NCBI GenBank assembly: GCA_036494675.1
Contig: DASXOA010000533.1
Span: 1-64,000, forward strand
Reading direction: 5' to 3'
DNA: 64,000 bases
Source: Rugosimonospora sp036494675
Lineage (GTDB): Bacteria > Actinomycetota > Actinomycetes > Mycobacteriales > Micromonosporaceae
The translations under genes and the position numbers were made by a program. Positions 1 through 8,425 of the stretch are shown here, in pieces. Numbering within the stretch: position 1 is the first letter of the stretch; each line of letters opens with the position of its first letter. The notes beneath the pieces are model-generated. The model searched no databases, was not told the DNA's origin, and saw only the letters and a program-made list of their open reading frames with translations.

Positions 1-36
1 GCATGTAGGAGGGTATCTCGCCGGCAATCCCCAGGG

Positions 37-113
37 TTGTCCACAGGATGTGCACAGGACCGCGCACATGCTCGGAAGGCCCAGTCCACAGGTTATCCCG
101 AGGCTCATCCACC
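37..113. promoter_or_regulatory. DnaA-box-like cluster upstream of dnaB
   Basis: TTGTCCACA at 37-45 fits the actinobacterial DnaA box. CAGTCCACA at 82-90 and TCATCCACC at 105-113 are weaker matches. They lie in the 228 bases before dnaB, which otherwise hold no gene that I can see. Either DnaA-dependent control of dnaB or a DnaA titration site is possible; both are inference. Confidence 0.45.
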
Positions 114-228
114 GGTCGATTTTGAGCCCGGCTGAGCCTTCCGTACCGTGGCGAGCAGCCCCTGGGGAGAACTGTCGTACCCCCTGCGGACCATCGACAG
201 TGGGGCTTCGTGGGTTGGGGGGGCGGCT

Positions 229-1743
229 GTGTCGATCAGCGAGAACGCCGGAGTCGGCGGACGGCTGGCGAGTGGCGATCCCGACCGTGATTTGCGGCCG
301 CCGGAGCAGCGCGGCCCCGAGCAGCGCGGCCCGGAACAGCGAGGCCCCGAGCAACGTGGCACGGAGCCCCGCTACCCCGATCCGCGTCCGGAGTCCCGGC
401 AGGCCGACGGCCAGTTCGACCGGTCCCCGCCGCAGGACGTCGCGGCGGAGCAGTGCGCGCTCGGCGGGATGATGCTGTCGAAGGACGCGATCGCCGACGT
501 CATCGAGATCCTCAAGCCGGGCGACTTCTACCGGCCGGCACACGCCACCATCTTCGACGCGATCCTCGACCTCTACGGTCGGGGCGAACCGGCCGACGCG
601 ATCACCGTGGCGGCCGCCCTCGCCGACGCGGGCGACCTGGGCCGGGTCGGCGGCGCGCCCTACCTGCACACGCTCATCGCGAGCGTGCCGACCGCGGCGA
701 ACGCGGCCTATTACGCGCGGATCGTCAGCGAGCGTGCCGTGCTGCGCCGGCTCATCGAAGCGGGCACCCGGATCGTCCAGCTCGGATACGGGTCGGCGAC
801 CGGTGGCGGCCGGGACGTGGACGACCTCGTCGACCTGGCGCAGCAGGCGGTCTACGACGTCACCGAGCGGCGGGTCAGCGAGGATTTCGCGATCCTGTCG
901 GACCTGCTCCAGCCCACGCTCGACGAGATCGAGGCGGTCGGCGCCCAGGGCGGCATGATGACCGGGGTCCCGACCGGTTTCACCGACCTCGACCGGCTCC
1001 TCAACGGGCTGCACGCCGGCCAGCTGATCATCGTCGCCGGCCGACCCGGCCTGGGCAAGAGCACGGCCGCCATGGACTTCGCGCGGACCGCCTCGGTCAG
1101 GCACAACTACGCCAGCGCGATCTTCTCGCTCGAAATGAGCAAGGTTGAGATCGTCATGCGGTTGCTGTCCGCCGAGGCACGGGTACCGCTGCATGTCCTG
1201 CGGTCCGGTCAGCTCTCCGACGACGACTGGACCAAGCTGGCCCGGCGGATGGGCGAGATCAGCGAGGCCCCGCTGTTCGTCGACGACACCCCGAGCATGA
1301 ACCTGATGGAGATCAGGGCCAAGGCTCGGCGGCTCAAGCAGCGACACGACCTCAAGCTGGTCATCGTGGACTATCTGCAGCTCATGACCTCGCCGAAGCG
1401 CACGGAGAGCCGGCAGCAGGAGGTCGCCGAACTGTCCCGGGGGCTGAAGCTGCTGGCCAAGGAGGTCGAGTGCCCGGTGGTCGCGGTCAGCCAGCTCAAC
1501 CGCGGTCCCGAGCAGCGCACGGACAAGCGGCCCCAGCTTTCCGACCTGCGGGAGAGCGGCAGCATCGAGCAGGATGCCGACGTGGTGATCCTGCTGCACC
1601 GCGACGACTACTACGACAAGGAGTCGCCGCGCGCCGGCGAGGCCGATTTCATCGTGGCCAAGCACCGTAACGGGCCGACCGACACCATCACGGTCGCCGC
1701 GCAGCTGCACCTGTCCCGGTTCGTCGACATGGCGATCAACTGA
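229..1743 (+). CDS. dnaB: Replicative DNA helicase DnaB
   Basis: Hexameric 5'-3' helicase that unwinds DNA at the replication fork. About 504 residues: a Gln/Arg/Pro-rich N-terminal tail, the DnaB N-terminal domain (PPQDVAAEQCALGGMMLSKD), then the RecA-like domain with Walker A GRPGLGKST, Walker B VIVDYLQLM and an ending typical of the family (IVAKHRNGPTDTI). No intein is present. I chose GTG at 229 (VSISENAG) because a G-run precedes it and the family normally starts shortly before the PPQD segment. An in-frame GTG at 148 would add 27 residues without recognisable homology. The tail carries four EQRGP-type repeats. The 3' end overlaps the convergent ABC-F gene by 8 bases. Confidence 0.95.
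   Translation: MSISENAGVGGRLASGDPDRDLRPPEQRGPEQRGPEQRGPEQRGTEPRYPDPRPESRQADGQFDRSPPQDVAAEQCALGGMMLSKDAIADVIEILKPGDFYRPAHATIFDAILDLYGRGEPADAITVAAALADAGDLGRVGGAPYLHTLIASVPTAANAAYYARIVSERAVLRRLIEAGTRIVQLGYGSATGGGRDVDDLVDLAQQAVYDVTERRVSEDFAILSDLLQPTLDEIEAVGAQGGMMTGVPTGFTDLDRLLNGLHAGQLIIVAGRPGLGKSTAAMDFARTASVRHNYASAIFSLEMSKVEIVMRLLSAEARVPLHVLRSGQLSDDDWTKLARRMGEISEAPLFVDDTPSMNLMEIRAKARRLKQRHDLKLVIVDYLQLMTSPKRTESRQQEVAELSRGLKLLAKEVECPVVAVSQLNRGPEQRTDKRPQLSDLRESGSIEQDADVVILLHRDDYYDKESPRAGEADFIVAKHRNGPTDTITVAAQLHLSRFVDMAIN
304..360. repeat. 15-bp tandem repeat inside dnaB
   Basis: Four near-identical 15-base units (GAGCAGCGCGGCCCC type) encode EQRGP repeats in the disordered N-terminal tail of DnaB. 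The unit is a multiple of three, so copy number can change without a frameshift. Confidence 0.85.
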
Positions 1744-3409
1744 CGCGTCGCTCCGCCACCGCGCGGTCGCGTACCTCCAGGTGCCGCCCGTACCCGACGG
1801 ACGAGGCGAAGTACGCGTCGTGGGTCACCATCAGGATCGTTCCCCGGAACTCGCGCAGTGCCGCCTCGATCACGTCCAGCGAGTCGAAGTCGAGGTAGTT
1901 GGTCGGCTCGTCCAGCAGCAGGGTCGCCGCGCCACCGTTGATCATCATCGCGAGCAGTAGCCGGCGCAGTTCGCCGGCCGACAGGGTGCCCAGCGGCTGA
2001 CGCTGCTGATCGCCGTCGAAGAGGTACGAGGCGAGCGTCGCCTCGGCGTCCTCGACGTACATCGGTACCCGCGAACGGAAGAAGTCGAGTACCGGCACTC
2101 GGCGCGGCAGGTCGTCGTGCGTCTGCGGGAGCAGCGCGACGCCCCCGGTCAACGCCACCGAGTCCGACGGCGTGGCCAGGGCCCGCAGCAGCGTGGTCTT
2201 GCCGGCACCGTTGGGGCCCGTGATCAATACGCGATCGCCTCCATACACCTCGATATCCAGGGGATTCAGCCGATCTGGCACGCGCAGTCCGGCGGCCTTG
2301 ATGACCGGCTCACCGGCGCCGATCACCGGCGGGAAGGCCAGCGCCAGCGGAGGCCTGGTCTGCGGCTCGGCGAGCCAGGAGGTGGCCAGCATCTGCCTGG
2401 TGAGCCGGCGTTCGCGCGCCTTGGCCTTGCGGGCCACTTTCTTCGCGTACCGGCGGAGTTGGTCGGCCCCCAGTCCACTTCGGACGTTCAGCTCGACGCC
2501 CCGGGCCTGCTCCTTGGTCCGGTCGATGTCCTCGGCCAGCCGCTGCCGGGCCTTCTCCTGCGCCTCGTAGTCGAGCAGCAGGCGTTCCCAGCGGTGCCGC
2601 TTCTCGAGCCGGTACGCGGTGTAGTTGCCCTCGTAGTGCTGCGGCCGCTCGTCGATGCCGTCGAGCTCGACGATCCGGTTCGCGAACCGGTCGAGGAACC
2701 CGCGGTCGTGGGTGACCACCAGTACAGCGCCCGGGAACGAGGCGAGGTAACCGCCGAGCCAGGCGCTGCCGTCGGCGTCGAGATGGTTGGTCGGCTCGTC
2801 GAGGACCAGTACCGACGGCTCGGCGAGGAGCAGCCGGGCGAGCATGACCCGGGCCTGCTCACCGCCGGAGAGAGTACCGAGCCGGCGCCCCGGGTCGATG
2901 AGGTCGACGCCCAGCCGACCGCGTACGGCGTCCACCCTGGCCGCGTACGCCCAGCCGCCGAACTGGGCGAACCGCTCCTGTACCCGGGCGTAATCGTCCA
3001 CAATGGATGACTGGCGGGATCCGGCCGTGGTGGACGCCTCACGGGAGGCCACGATGGACGCCGGCCCGCATCCGGCCGAATCGCCGGCGGCCGCCATCTG
3101 TGCTTCGAGCACTTCGAGGCTGCGTGCGAGCGCGGCCAGTTCGCCGGGCGCCTCGGCCAGGAACGTGCCGACCGTGGCGTCCGGATCCGGTACCTGCTGG
3201 GCGAAGTACCCGATCCGGTCGTCGGGCCCGAGCACGACCTGCCCGGAGTCCGGCGCGACCTCGCCGACGAGTACCCGCAGCAGCGTCGACTTGCCCACCC
3301 CGTTCGGTCCCACCAGCCCGATCCGGTCGTCCGGCCCCAGCAGCAGCGAGACCTCCCGGAACAGCGGCTCACCCGCGTAGGTGTGGGCCAGATTGATGGC
3401 CTTCAACAA
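1736..3409 (-). CDS. ABC-F family ATPase
   Basis: Soluble tandem ABC ATPase of the ABC-F type, which acts on ribosomes (translation factor or antibiotic protection) and not in transport. About 557 residues with no membrane segment. First ABC domain: Walker A GPNGVGKST near residue 37, signature LSGGEQARV, Walker B VLDEPTNHLD. A charged interdomain linker follows (YEAQEKARQRLAEDIDRTKEQ). Second ABC domain: GPNGAGKTT, LSAGELRRL, LLDEPTNYLD. The start is the first TTG of a TTGTTG pair, 7 bases after the strong ribosome site GGGAGGTGA; the open frame runs much further upstream, but that part is noncoding leader. An unusual segment of about 25 residues (GCGPASIVASREASTTAG) is inserted before DDYARVQERF and looks repeat-derived. 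A resistance or a housekeeping role cannot be separated from sequence alone. Confidence 0.9.
   Translation of the reverse strand: MLKAINLAHTYAGEPLFREVSLLLGPDDRIGLVGPNGVGKSTLLRVLVGEVAPDSGQVVLGPDDRIGYFAQQVPDPDATVGTFLAEAPGELAALARSLEVLEAQMAAAGDSAGCGPASIVASREASTTAGSRQSSIVDDYARVQERFAQFGGWAYAARVDAVRGRLGVDLIDPGRRLGTLSGGEQARVMLARLLLAEPSVLVLDEPTNHLDADGSAWLGGYLASFPGAVLVVTHDRGFLDRFANRIVELDGIDERPQHYEGNYTAYRLEKRHRWERLLLDYEAQEKARQRLAEDIDRTKEQARGVELNVRSGLGADQLRRYAKKVARKAKARERRLTRQMLATSWLAEPQTRPPLALAFPPVIGAGEPVIKAAGLRVPDRLNPLDIEVYGGDRVLITGPNGAGKTTLLRALATPSDSVALTGGVALLPQTHDDLPRRVPVLDFFRSRVPMYVEDAEATLASYLFDGDQQRQPLGTLSAGELRRLLLAMMINGGAATLLLDEPTNYLDFDSLDVIEAALREFRGTILMVTHDAYFASSVGYGRHLEVRDRAVAERRVS
2998..3085. 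repeat. Repeat-like insertion within the ABC-F gene
   Basis: This stretch interrupts an otherwise conserved part of the first ABC domain and adds about 25 residues in frame. Its 18-mer ATGACTGGCGGGATCCGG (3007-3024) recurs with one mismatch in an intergenic region at 42789-42806. Its two halves resemble each other (ATGGAtGACTGGCGGGATCCGGCC and ATGGAcGCCGGCCCGCATCCGGCC-like), which suggests a small palindromic mobile repeat. Confidence 0.5.
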
Positions 3410-3516
3410 GCTCCGCTCACCTCCCGTGTAGGAACAACGAAAGGCCGGGTACGGCGGGGCGCCGGGGCGCGGTGAAGGGCAGCCCGACCGCAGCCAGAAC
3501 CCGGCCGAGGGCGCGA

Positions 3517-3548
3517 CGCGCCTCAAGGAAGAGGCGCGAAGGCGCCTC
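3517..3548 (-). promoter_or_regulatory. Mutually exclusive stem-loops in the ABC-F leader
   Basis: On the minus strand three arms follow one another: A GAGGCGC (3548-3542), B GCGCCTC (3537-3531) and C GAGGCGC (3524-3518). A pairs with B over a 4-base loop, and B pairs with C over a 6-base loop, so only one hairpin can form at a time. The arms lie just after a short leader ORF and about 110 bases before the ABC-F start. This is the layout of a translation-coupled attenuator. No U-tract follows the last arm. Confidence 0.5.
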
Positions 3549-3569
3549 AAGAAACCGGATGGCTGCGGC

Positions 3570-3620
3570 TCAGCGCATGGTGTCGCGGACTCCTCGGGTC
3601 GGGACAGCTGCCACCGCCAT
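3570..3620 (-). CDS. Candidate 16-residue leader peptide upstream of ABC-F
   Basis: ATG-initiated ORF encoding MAVAAVPTRGVRDTMR and then TGA. A GGGG run precedes the ATG by 3 bases. It ends about 22 bases before the first arm of the competing hairpins, so a ribosome paused near its end could cover arm A. ARE-type ABC-F genes are often controlled through such leader ORFs (family knowledge). Expression here is inference. Confidence 0.4.
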   Translation of the reverse strand: MAVAAVPTRGVRDTMR

Positions 3621-3680
3621 GTTCCCCGGCCCCGCCGGCGCCGGCAACCGGATTCCCCGGACGGGTAGCCGGCCGCGGGC

Positions 3681-3748
3681 CGCGAGCCGCACAAAGCCGC
3701 TGCCCGCGAGCCGCACAAAGCCGCTGCCGGACGCACAAAGCCGCTGCC
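3681..3748. repeat. 24-bp intergenic tandem repeat
   Basis: Two perfect copies of CGCGAGCCGCACAAAGCCGCTGCC (24 bases) and a shortened third copy of 20 bases; degenerate copies continue to about 3800. They fill the gap between the phosphoribosyltransferase stop and the ABC-F leader. The gap 3410-3806 otherwise holds only the leader ORF and hairpins described separately. Confidence 0.85.
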
Positions 3749-3806
3749 GGCCCGCGGGCCGCAAAGACTGCTACCGGCCGGTGGGCCGCACAAAAGCGCA
3801 GAAGTC

Positions 3807-4430
3807 TCAGTGCAGCAGCGCGATGACCTCGTCGTCGGACACCTGCTCGAACGAGCCGTAGAAGCGGCTCACCGCCGCGAAGTCCTCGGGTACCAGTGGG
3901 CAGCACACCTCGTCCGCCAGCCTGCGGAGCCAGGTGACCGCCTCCGGTGCGCCGACCGGGGCGGCCACTACCGTCCGGGCTGCTCCCAGTTGCCGCACCA
4001 CCGTCACCGCCACTGCCGCCGTGGCACCGGTGGCCAACCCGTCGTCGACCACGATGGCGACGCGCCCGAGCAGATCGAGCGGCGGGCAGTCGGCCCGGTA
4101 CCGGGACTCCCGGCGGGTGAGCTCCGCTTGTTCGTAGGCGACCACCGCATCGATTTGATCTTCTCCGATCCGGTCGGCGACCTCCGGATTGAGCACCCGT
4201 ACCCCGCCGGGTCCCAGCGCGCCGAACGCGACCTCGGGCGACCAGGGAACTCCGAGCTTGCGGACCACCAGCACGTCCAGTGGTGCGCCGAGCGACCGGG
4301 CGACCCGGGCCGCCACCGGCATCCCGCCCCGGACAAGCCCCAGCACCGTGACCTCGGGTCGGTGCGCGTACGCGGACAGGGCCCGACCCAGAAGATCACC
4401 TGCCCGTGCCCGATCCCGAAAGTCCTTCAC
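3807..4430 (-). CDS. Phosphoribosyltransferase-domain protein
   Basis: Type I phosphoribosyltransferase fold of about 207 residues. The PRPP-binding motif is VVDDGLATGATA, and an N-terminal VLGLVRGGMPVAARVA loop is typical of the stand-alone actinobacterial family of uncharacterised PRTases. No purine or pyrimidine substrate can be assigned. The GTG start overlaps the stop of the upstream membrane-protein gene (GTGA), so translation is probably coupled; a GGAGG stands only one base before the GTG. The two genes probably form an operon. Confidence 0.85.
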   Translation of the reverse strand: MKDFRDRARAGDLLGRALSAYAHRPEVTVLGLVRGGMPVAARVARSLGAPLDVLVVRKLGVPWSPEVAFGALGPGGVRVLNPEVADRIGEDQIDAVVAYEQAELTRRESRYRADCPPLDLLGRVAIVVDDGLATGATAAVAVTVVRQLGAARTVVAAPVGAPEAVTWLRRLADEVCCPLVPEDFAAVSRFYGSFEQVSDDEVIALLH

Positions 4431-5698
4431 GCCTCCAGTGTGGGCCGCGTCCGCAGCGCAGGTGCCCAGACGGCGTAGGCGATCGGGTACAACAGGTACC
4501 CGAACCGGGTCGCCGGCATCAGCAGGATGGCGGTGAGCAGGCCCGCGGCGCAGACCAGCGCGGCCGTACCCGCGTCGCGGGGCGGGTGGCGCAGCAGCCA
4601 GCCGGCGATGGCCAGGCCGGCCAGGACGAGAAGGGCCGCGGCGATCGTGTGGCCGCCGGGCAGGTGGGCCGCGATCAGCTCCCCGGGGAACGGGCTCTCC
4701 GCCGGAGACTGCACCAGGCCCTTGCCCAGCGGGAAGCGGATCACGTTCTCGGTCGCCGCGCCGGCGTCGACGAGAAACGCGGGCACCAGCGAGAGCACCG
4801 GCAGCCCGATCGCGCCCAGGGCGTAGCGCGGCCCGCGCCGGTGGACGATCGCGAGGGCCAGCAGCACCAGCGCGACCGGCCAGGCGAACAGCTTCATCGC
4901 CCCGGCGACACCGACGGCCACGCCGGCCAGCCCGTACCGGCGGGTCGCGGCGAAGGCCAGCGCGAGCAGGCACAGTCCGAGTACCGGCAGGTCGTCCCCG
5001 CCGACCGCGAGGGTGAGCGTGCACACCGGTACGACGGTGGCCGCCTGCAGCGCCCGTACCAGCGGGGGCGCGCCGACCCCGGAACGCCGCAGCAGCACCA
5101 GGGCGGCCCCGACCGTGACCGCCGTGACCAGCGCGAACCAGACCCGCGCGTCGGTCCACCAGGCGGCGCCGCCGATAGCCCGGGGCAGCCCGAGCAGAAC
5201 CATGCCCGGCTGGTACGGCAGGTAGCCGAGCAGCCGCTGGTCGAGCGGCAGCGCGGCGATCGCGTCGTGACCGAGGTACGGCGTCCCGGTGTCCAGCAAC
5301 CGCTGCGCCCCGTGCTCGACCACGATCACCTCCTCCTGCGCGCGGTCGGTGCGCCCGGCGGCTCGCTGGGCAGCCTCGATCACGAGTGGCAGCAGGGCGG
5401 TGGCGCACCAGGCGAGCACCGTGAGCACGGCTCGTGCGGCAGGTCCGGCGAGCCGTGGCCACCGGCGACGGCCGGCCAGTTGGATGACCACCACGACCGT
5501 GGCGGCGGCGTATCCCCAGATCGCGATGCGCCCCCAGGCGCCGTGCGGAGGCAGGGTGGCGGTCAGCGCCGTGAAGCCGGCAAAGAGGAAGGAGACCACA
5601 TACAGGCCCAGGTCGACGGCGAGACCGCCGTGGGCCTGGTCGGCGACTGCGAGCCGGGGCCGGCGGCCGGTCCGTACCGGTGCGGGGGCGTCGAGCAC
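4427..5698 (-). CDS. Polytopic membrane protein, GT-C/DUF2029-like
   Basis: Hydrophobic protein of about 423 residues with roughly ten predicted membrane spans and an Arg-rich N-terminus. The extracytoplasmic loop ARRLLDTGTPYL-like (GAQRLLDTGTPY) followed by YLPYQPGMVLLGLP resembles GT87/DUF2029 polyprenol-dependent glycosyltransferases, in which a short acidic motif after the first spans is catalytic. The donor and acceptor are unknown. The start is GTG at 5698, and TAGGCT lies 5 bases upstream, consistent with a leaderless transcript. The downstream phosphoribosyltransferase gene overlaps it by 4 bases. Confidence 0.75.
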   Translation of the reverse strand: MLDAPAPVRTGRRPRLAVADQAHGGLAVDLGLYVVSFLFAGFTALTATLPPHGAWGRIAIWGYAAATVVVVIQLAGRRRWPRLAGPAARAVLTVLAWCATALLPLVIEAAQRAAGRTDRAQEEVIVVEHGAQRLLDTGTPYLGHDAIAALPLDQRLLGYLPYQPGMVLLGLPRAIGGAAWWTDARVWFALVTAVTVGAALVLLRRSGVGAPPLVRALQAATVVPVCTLTLAVGGDDLPVLGLCLLALAFAATRRYGLAGVAVGVAGAMKLFAWPVALVLLALAIVHRRGPRYALGAIGLPVLSLVPAFLVDAGAATENVIRFPLGKGLVQSPAESPFPGELIAAHLPGGHTIAAALLVLAGLAIAGWLLRHPPRDAGTAALVCAAGLLTAILLMPATRFGYLLYPIAYAVWAPALRTRPTLEA

Positions 5699-5727
5699 GG
5701 ATCAGCCTAGCGCGCCGGCGCCGGCCG

Positions 5728-8232
5728 TCAGCCGAGGTCCTCGCGCGAGCGGGCGCCGGTTCGCCGGAACGGCATCCGGATGACCGCGCCGGATTCGTGC
5801 AGCGAGGGTGCCAGCGCCCCGGGTCGGCCCTCGTACCCCCGGCGCAGCGTCGCCAGCAGCCGGTGGATCGGCATCGGGCGGGCGAACAGGTGCCCCTGAC
5901 CGGCCGGGCAGCCGAGCTCCCAGAGCCGGCCGCGCTGCTGTTCGCTCTCCACGCCCTCGGCCACCACCAGCAGGTCCAGGCTGCGGCCCAGCTCGATGGT
6001 CGAGCGCACGACCGCAGCCTCCGCGGAGCCTTCCATCGCCGCGACAAACTCCCGGTCGATCTTCAACTCGTGTACCGGGATGCGGGCCAGCGTCGCCAGC
6101 GACGAGTACCCGGTGCCGAAATCGTCCAGGGCGAGGCGGATGCCCAGGTCGCGCAGGGCGCACAGCACCTCGTCGACGACGTCGAGTTGGCTGAGCGTCA
6201 GCGATTCGGTCAGCTCGATGATCAGCGTCTCCGCCGGTACCGCGGCCAGTTCCAGGCGGCGCTGCACCGACTCGGGGAAGGTCGGGTCCAGCAGGCTTCG
6301 GGGCGAGACGTTGACCGCCACCGGCACCGCGAAGCCGTCCGCGTTCCACGTCGCGGCGGCGCGCAACGCCTGGTCGAACACGGCCTCACTGAACGCGGCG
6401 AGCAGGCCGGAGCGTTCCACGTAGTCGAGGAACCGGTTGGGGTTGAGGTCGCCGCGCCGGGGGTGGTGCCAGCGGGCCAGCGCCTCCGCGGAGATCACCT
6501 CACCGGTGGCGAGGTCGACCACCGGCTGGAAGTTGACCGTGAACTCGTGCTCCGCGACGGCCCGGGAGAGTTCCGCGGACAGGGCCAGCCGGCCGATGTC
6601 GGCGGTGTCCCGGGACCGGGCGTACATCTCCACCGTCCGGCCCTCGCGTTTGGCCTGGTACATGGCCACATCGGCGCGGCGCAGCAACTCCTCGACACCG
6701 CCGCGGAACGGGGCGAGCGCGACTCCCGCGCTGGCCTCCACGACGATCCGCATGCCGTCCACCTCGATCGGCGGGTTCAGCCCGGCCAGTACGGCGTTGG
6801 CCCGCGGTAGAGCCAGGGCCGGCGCCGCGATGTTCGAGAACAACACGGCGAACTCGTCGCCGCCGAGCCGCACCACCAGATCGTCGGTCGCCGCGGCGGC
6901 GGCGAGGCGGCGCGCCACCTCGGCCAGCACCTGATCGCCGGCCGCGTGCCCGAGAGTGTCGTTGATCTCCTTGAAGTGGTTGAGGTCGACCAGCAGCAGG
7001 CCCATCTGGCCCTTCGCCCCGGAGGAGAGCAGCCCGGCGCCCCGCTCGTAGAGGTGCCGCCGGTTGGCCAGGCCGGTCAACGGATCGTGGCTGGCAGCGT
7101 ACGCGTGGTGTTCGGCCAGCCGTTGCGTCTCCGCGAAGGCGGCGGCGTTTCGGACCGCGGTACACAGCGCGGCGGCGAAGGTACGCAGCGTGTACTCCTC
7201 ACGCTCGCTGAGTGTGACCTTGCCCCGGAACCGTAGGCGCAGCTCACCGATGGCGCTCGTGCCGCCGTGACTCTCCAGCGGAGTGGCGATCACATGGCCG
7301 TCGGACGGCGGGGCGGCCTCCGGCTCACCGGTGAACCCGATGCCGGCGGCCCCGCCGCGGACCAGCCGGTCGGGTACGGAGAGGTTGGTGATCTCGACCT
7401 CGACGTCGTCCGAGGAGAACAGCTCCGAGGCCCGGGTGACCGCCGAACTGAGCACGGCGTCCAGGTCGACCTCGTTGAACTCGTCGGTGGCCTGGGCGAG
7501 CTTCTGCCACGCCGCGCGCTCGGCCCGCGCCCGTACCTGGTTCGCCGCGACGATGTGCAGGCCAATGATGATCAGAGGGACCACGGCGATCAGCGCGAGG
7601 TACCTGGAGAACCAGAACAGTCCGAAGCTGGCCAGCGCGAGCCGGACGACCATTCCGCCGAGCCGGACATCGGCGTTCGTCAGGAAGATGCTGATCAGCC
7701 GCGTCCGGGTGGCCAGGGCGATGACGGGAAGAGCAAGGATCTCGTCCGCGACGATGATGGCCAATGCTGCCGCGATGATCCCCGGAAGGTCGCCACGGTT
7801 GGCCGAGAACGGACCGGTCAGTCCGAATGCGGCCGCGGCCGCGACGGCAGCGGCGACGACGGCCGTTGTCTTGGCGGTGTTGAAGAGCTGTTTGATCGGC
7901 GCGGCACGGCGGGTGGCGGCCCTGGCCACGGCGATCGCGACGGCGGTCGAGAGCACCAGCCACGGGCCTGGCAGCAGCATCAACCCGACCAGGACAACCG
8001 GTTCTTCCATGCCCACCGTGTGGCGGCTGTCCTTGATCCGAATGTGGATCACGGCTCGATCGGAGAGGCCGAGCATGGCCGCGACGGCGAGGATCCGGAT
8101 CCATGGCACGGAGCCGCCGACGTAGGGGAGAGCCCAGATTGCCCAGGCCGCGCATCCGGCCCCGATCACGACGATGAGACCGACGGTCAGATTCAACCGC
8201 CGGTCGGTCTCGTCGGAGCTCGCGTTGCTCAA
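5728..8232 (-). CDS. Membrane GGDEF-EAL cyclic-di-GMP enzyme
   Basis: About 834 residues. The N-terminus has about seven membrane spans, then a linker with a GAF-like region, a diguanylate cyclase domain with intact RLGGDEFAV near residue 458, and a phosphodiesterase domain with EALARWHH near residue 582, DDFGTGYSSL, KIDREFV and AEGVES. Both catalytic signatures look intact, so the protein could make or break cyclic di-GMP. The start is TTG at 8232 after AAGGGCGAC; the first residues (SNASSDETDRR) precede the first span. A promoter with TTGTCG and TACGCT at 17-base spacing lies just upstream, giving a short leader. A 20-residue micro-ORF lies further upstream on the same strand. Confidence 0.9.
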   Translation of the reverse strand: MSNASSDETDRRLNLTVGLIVVIGAGCAAWAIWALPYVGGSVPWIRILAVAAMLGLSDRAVIHIRIKDSRHTVGMEEPVVLVGLMLLPGPWLVLSTAVAIAVARAATRRAAPIKQLFNTAKTTAVVAAAVAAAAAFGLTGPFSANRGDLPGIIAAALAIIVADEILALPVIALATRTRLISIFLTNADVRLGGMVVRLALASFGLFWFSRYLALIAVVPLIIIGLHIVAANQVRARAERAAWQKLAQATDEFNEVDLDAVLSSAVTRASELFSSDDVEVEITNLSVPDRLVRGGAAGIGFTGEPEAAPPSDGHVIATPLESHGGTSAIGELRLRFRGKVTLSEREEYTLRTFAAALCTAVRNAAAFAETQRLAEHHAYAASHDPLTGLANRRHLYERGAGLLSSGAKGQMGLLLVDLNHFKEINDTLGHAAGDQVLAEVARRLAAAAATDDLVVRLGGDEFAVLFSNIAAPALALPRANAVLAGLNPPIEVDGMRIVVEASAGVALAPFRGGVEELLRRADVAMYQAKREGRTVEMYARSRDTADIGRLALSAELSRAVAEHEFTVNFQPVVDLATGEVISAEALARWHHPRRGDLNPNRFLDYVERSGLLAAFSEAVFDQALRAAATWNADGFAVPVAVNVSPRSLLDPTFPESVQRRLELAAVPAETLIIELTESLTLSQLDVVDEVLCALRDLGIRLALDDFGTGYSSLATLARIPVHELKIDREFVAAMEGSAEAAVVRSTIELGRSLDLLVVAEGVESEQQRGRLWELGCPAGQGHLFARPMPIHRLLATLRRGYEGRPGALAPSLHESGAVIRMPFRRTGARSREDLG

Positions 8233-8270
8233 CCGTCGCCCTTGACTGGCACTGCCGATGTATTCGGTTC

Positions 8271-8299
8271 AGCGTAAGGCGACGTGCGTCTATCGACAA
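8271..8299 (-). promoter_or_regulatory. Promoter of the GGDEF-EAL gene
   Basis: Minus-strand TTGTCG (8299-8294) and TACGCT (8276-8271) are separated by 17 bases, a good housekeeping-type promoter. Transcription would start near 8264, about 30 bases before the TTG start codon. Confidence 0.6.
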
Positions 8300-8362
8300 A
8301 CGGAAGTGCGGACCAAGATGCCGCAGAGACTGATCAGATGACTCGGATTGATGGTCGACTGT

Positions 8363-8425
8363 TTAGTCCCAGCCGCTGAGGCGGTTGTTGTGGCCGCTGC
8401 GGCAGGGGTTCGTGTTCTTCGCCAT
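8363..8425 (-). CDS. Candidate 20-residue micro-ORF
   Basis: Encodes MAKNTNPCRSGHNNRLSGWD and then TAA. A strong ribosome site (GGGAGAG, then AACA and ATG) precedes it. Every one of its 20 sense codons ends in G or C, although the surrounding gap is AT-richer than the rest of the window; this is a strong coding sign. A TAATCT box (8464-8459) could serve as a -10 element. The peptide is polar, with one Cys and a WD ending. I recognise no family, and no modification or export genes sit beside it. It could be a leader peptide for the GGDEF-EAL gene 130 bases downstream or a free small protein. Confidence 0.5.
   Translation of the reverse strand: MAKNTNPCRSGHNNRLSGWD

Noticed and set aside
4406..5710. 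Long plus-strand ORF of 434 codons opposite the membrane-protein gene
   Set aside because: It is Gln/Gly/Arg/Asp-rich antisense shadow of the gene at 4427-5698, which has clear membrane spans and family motifs.
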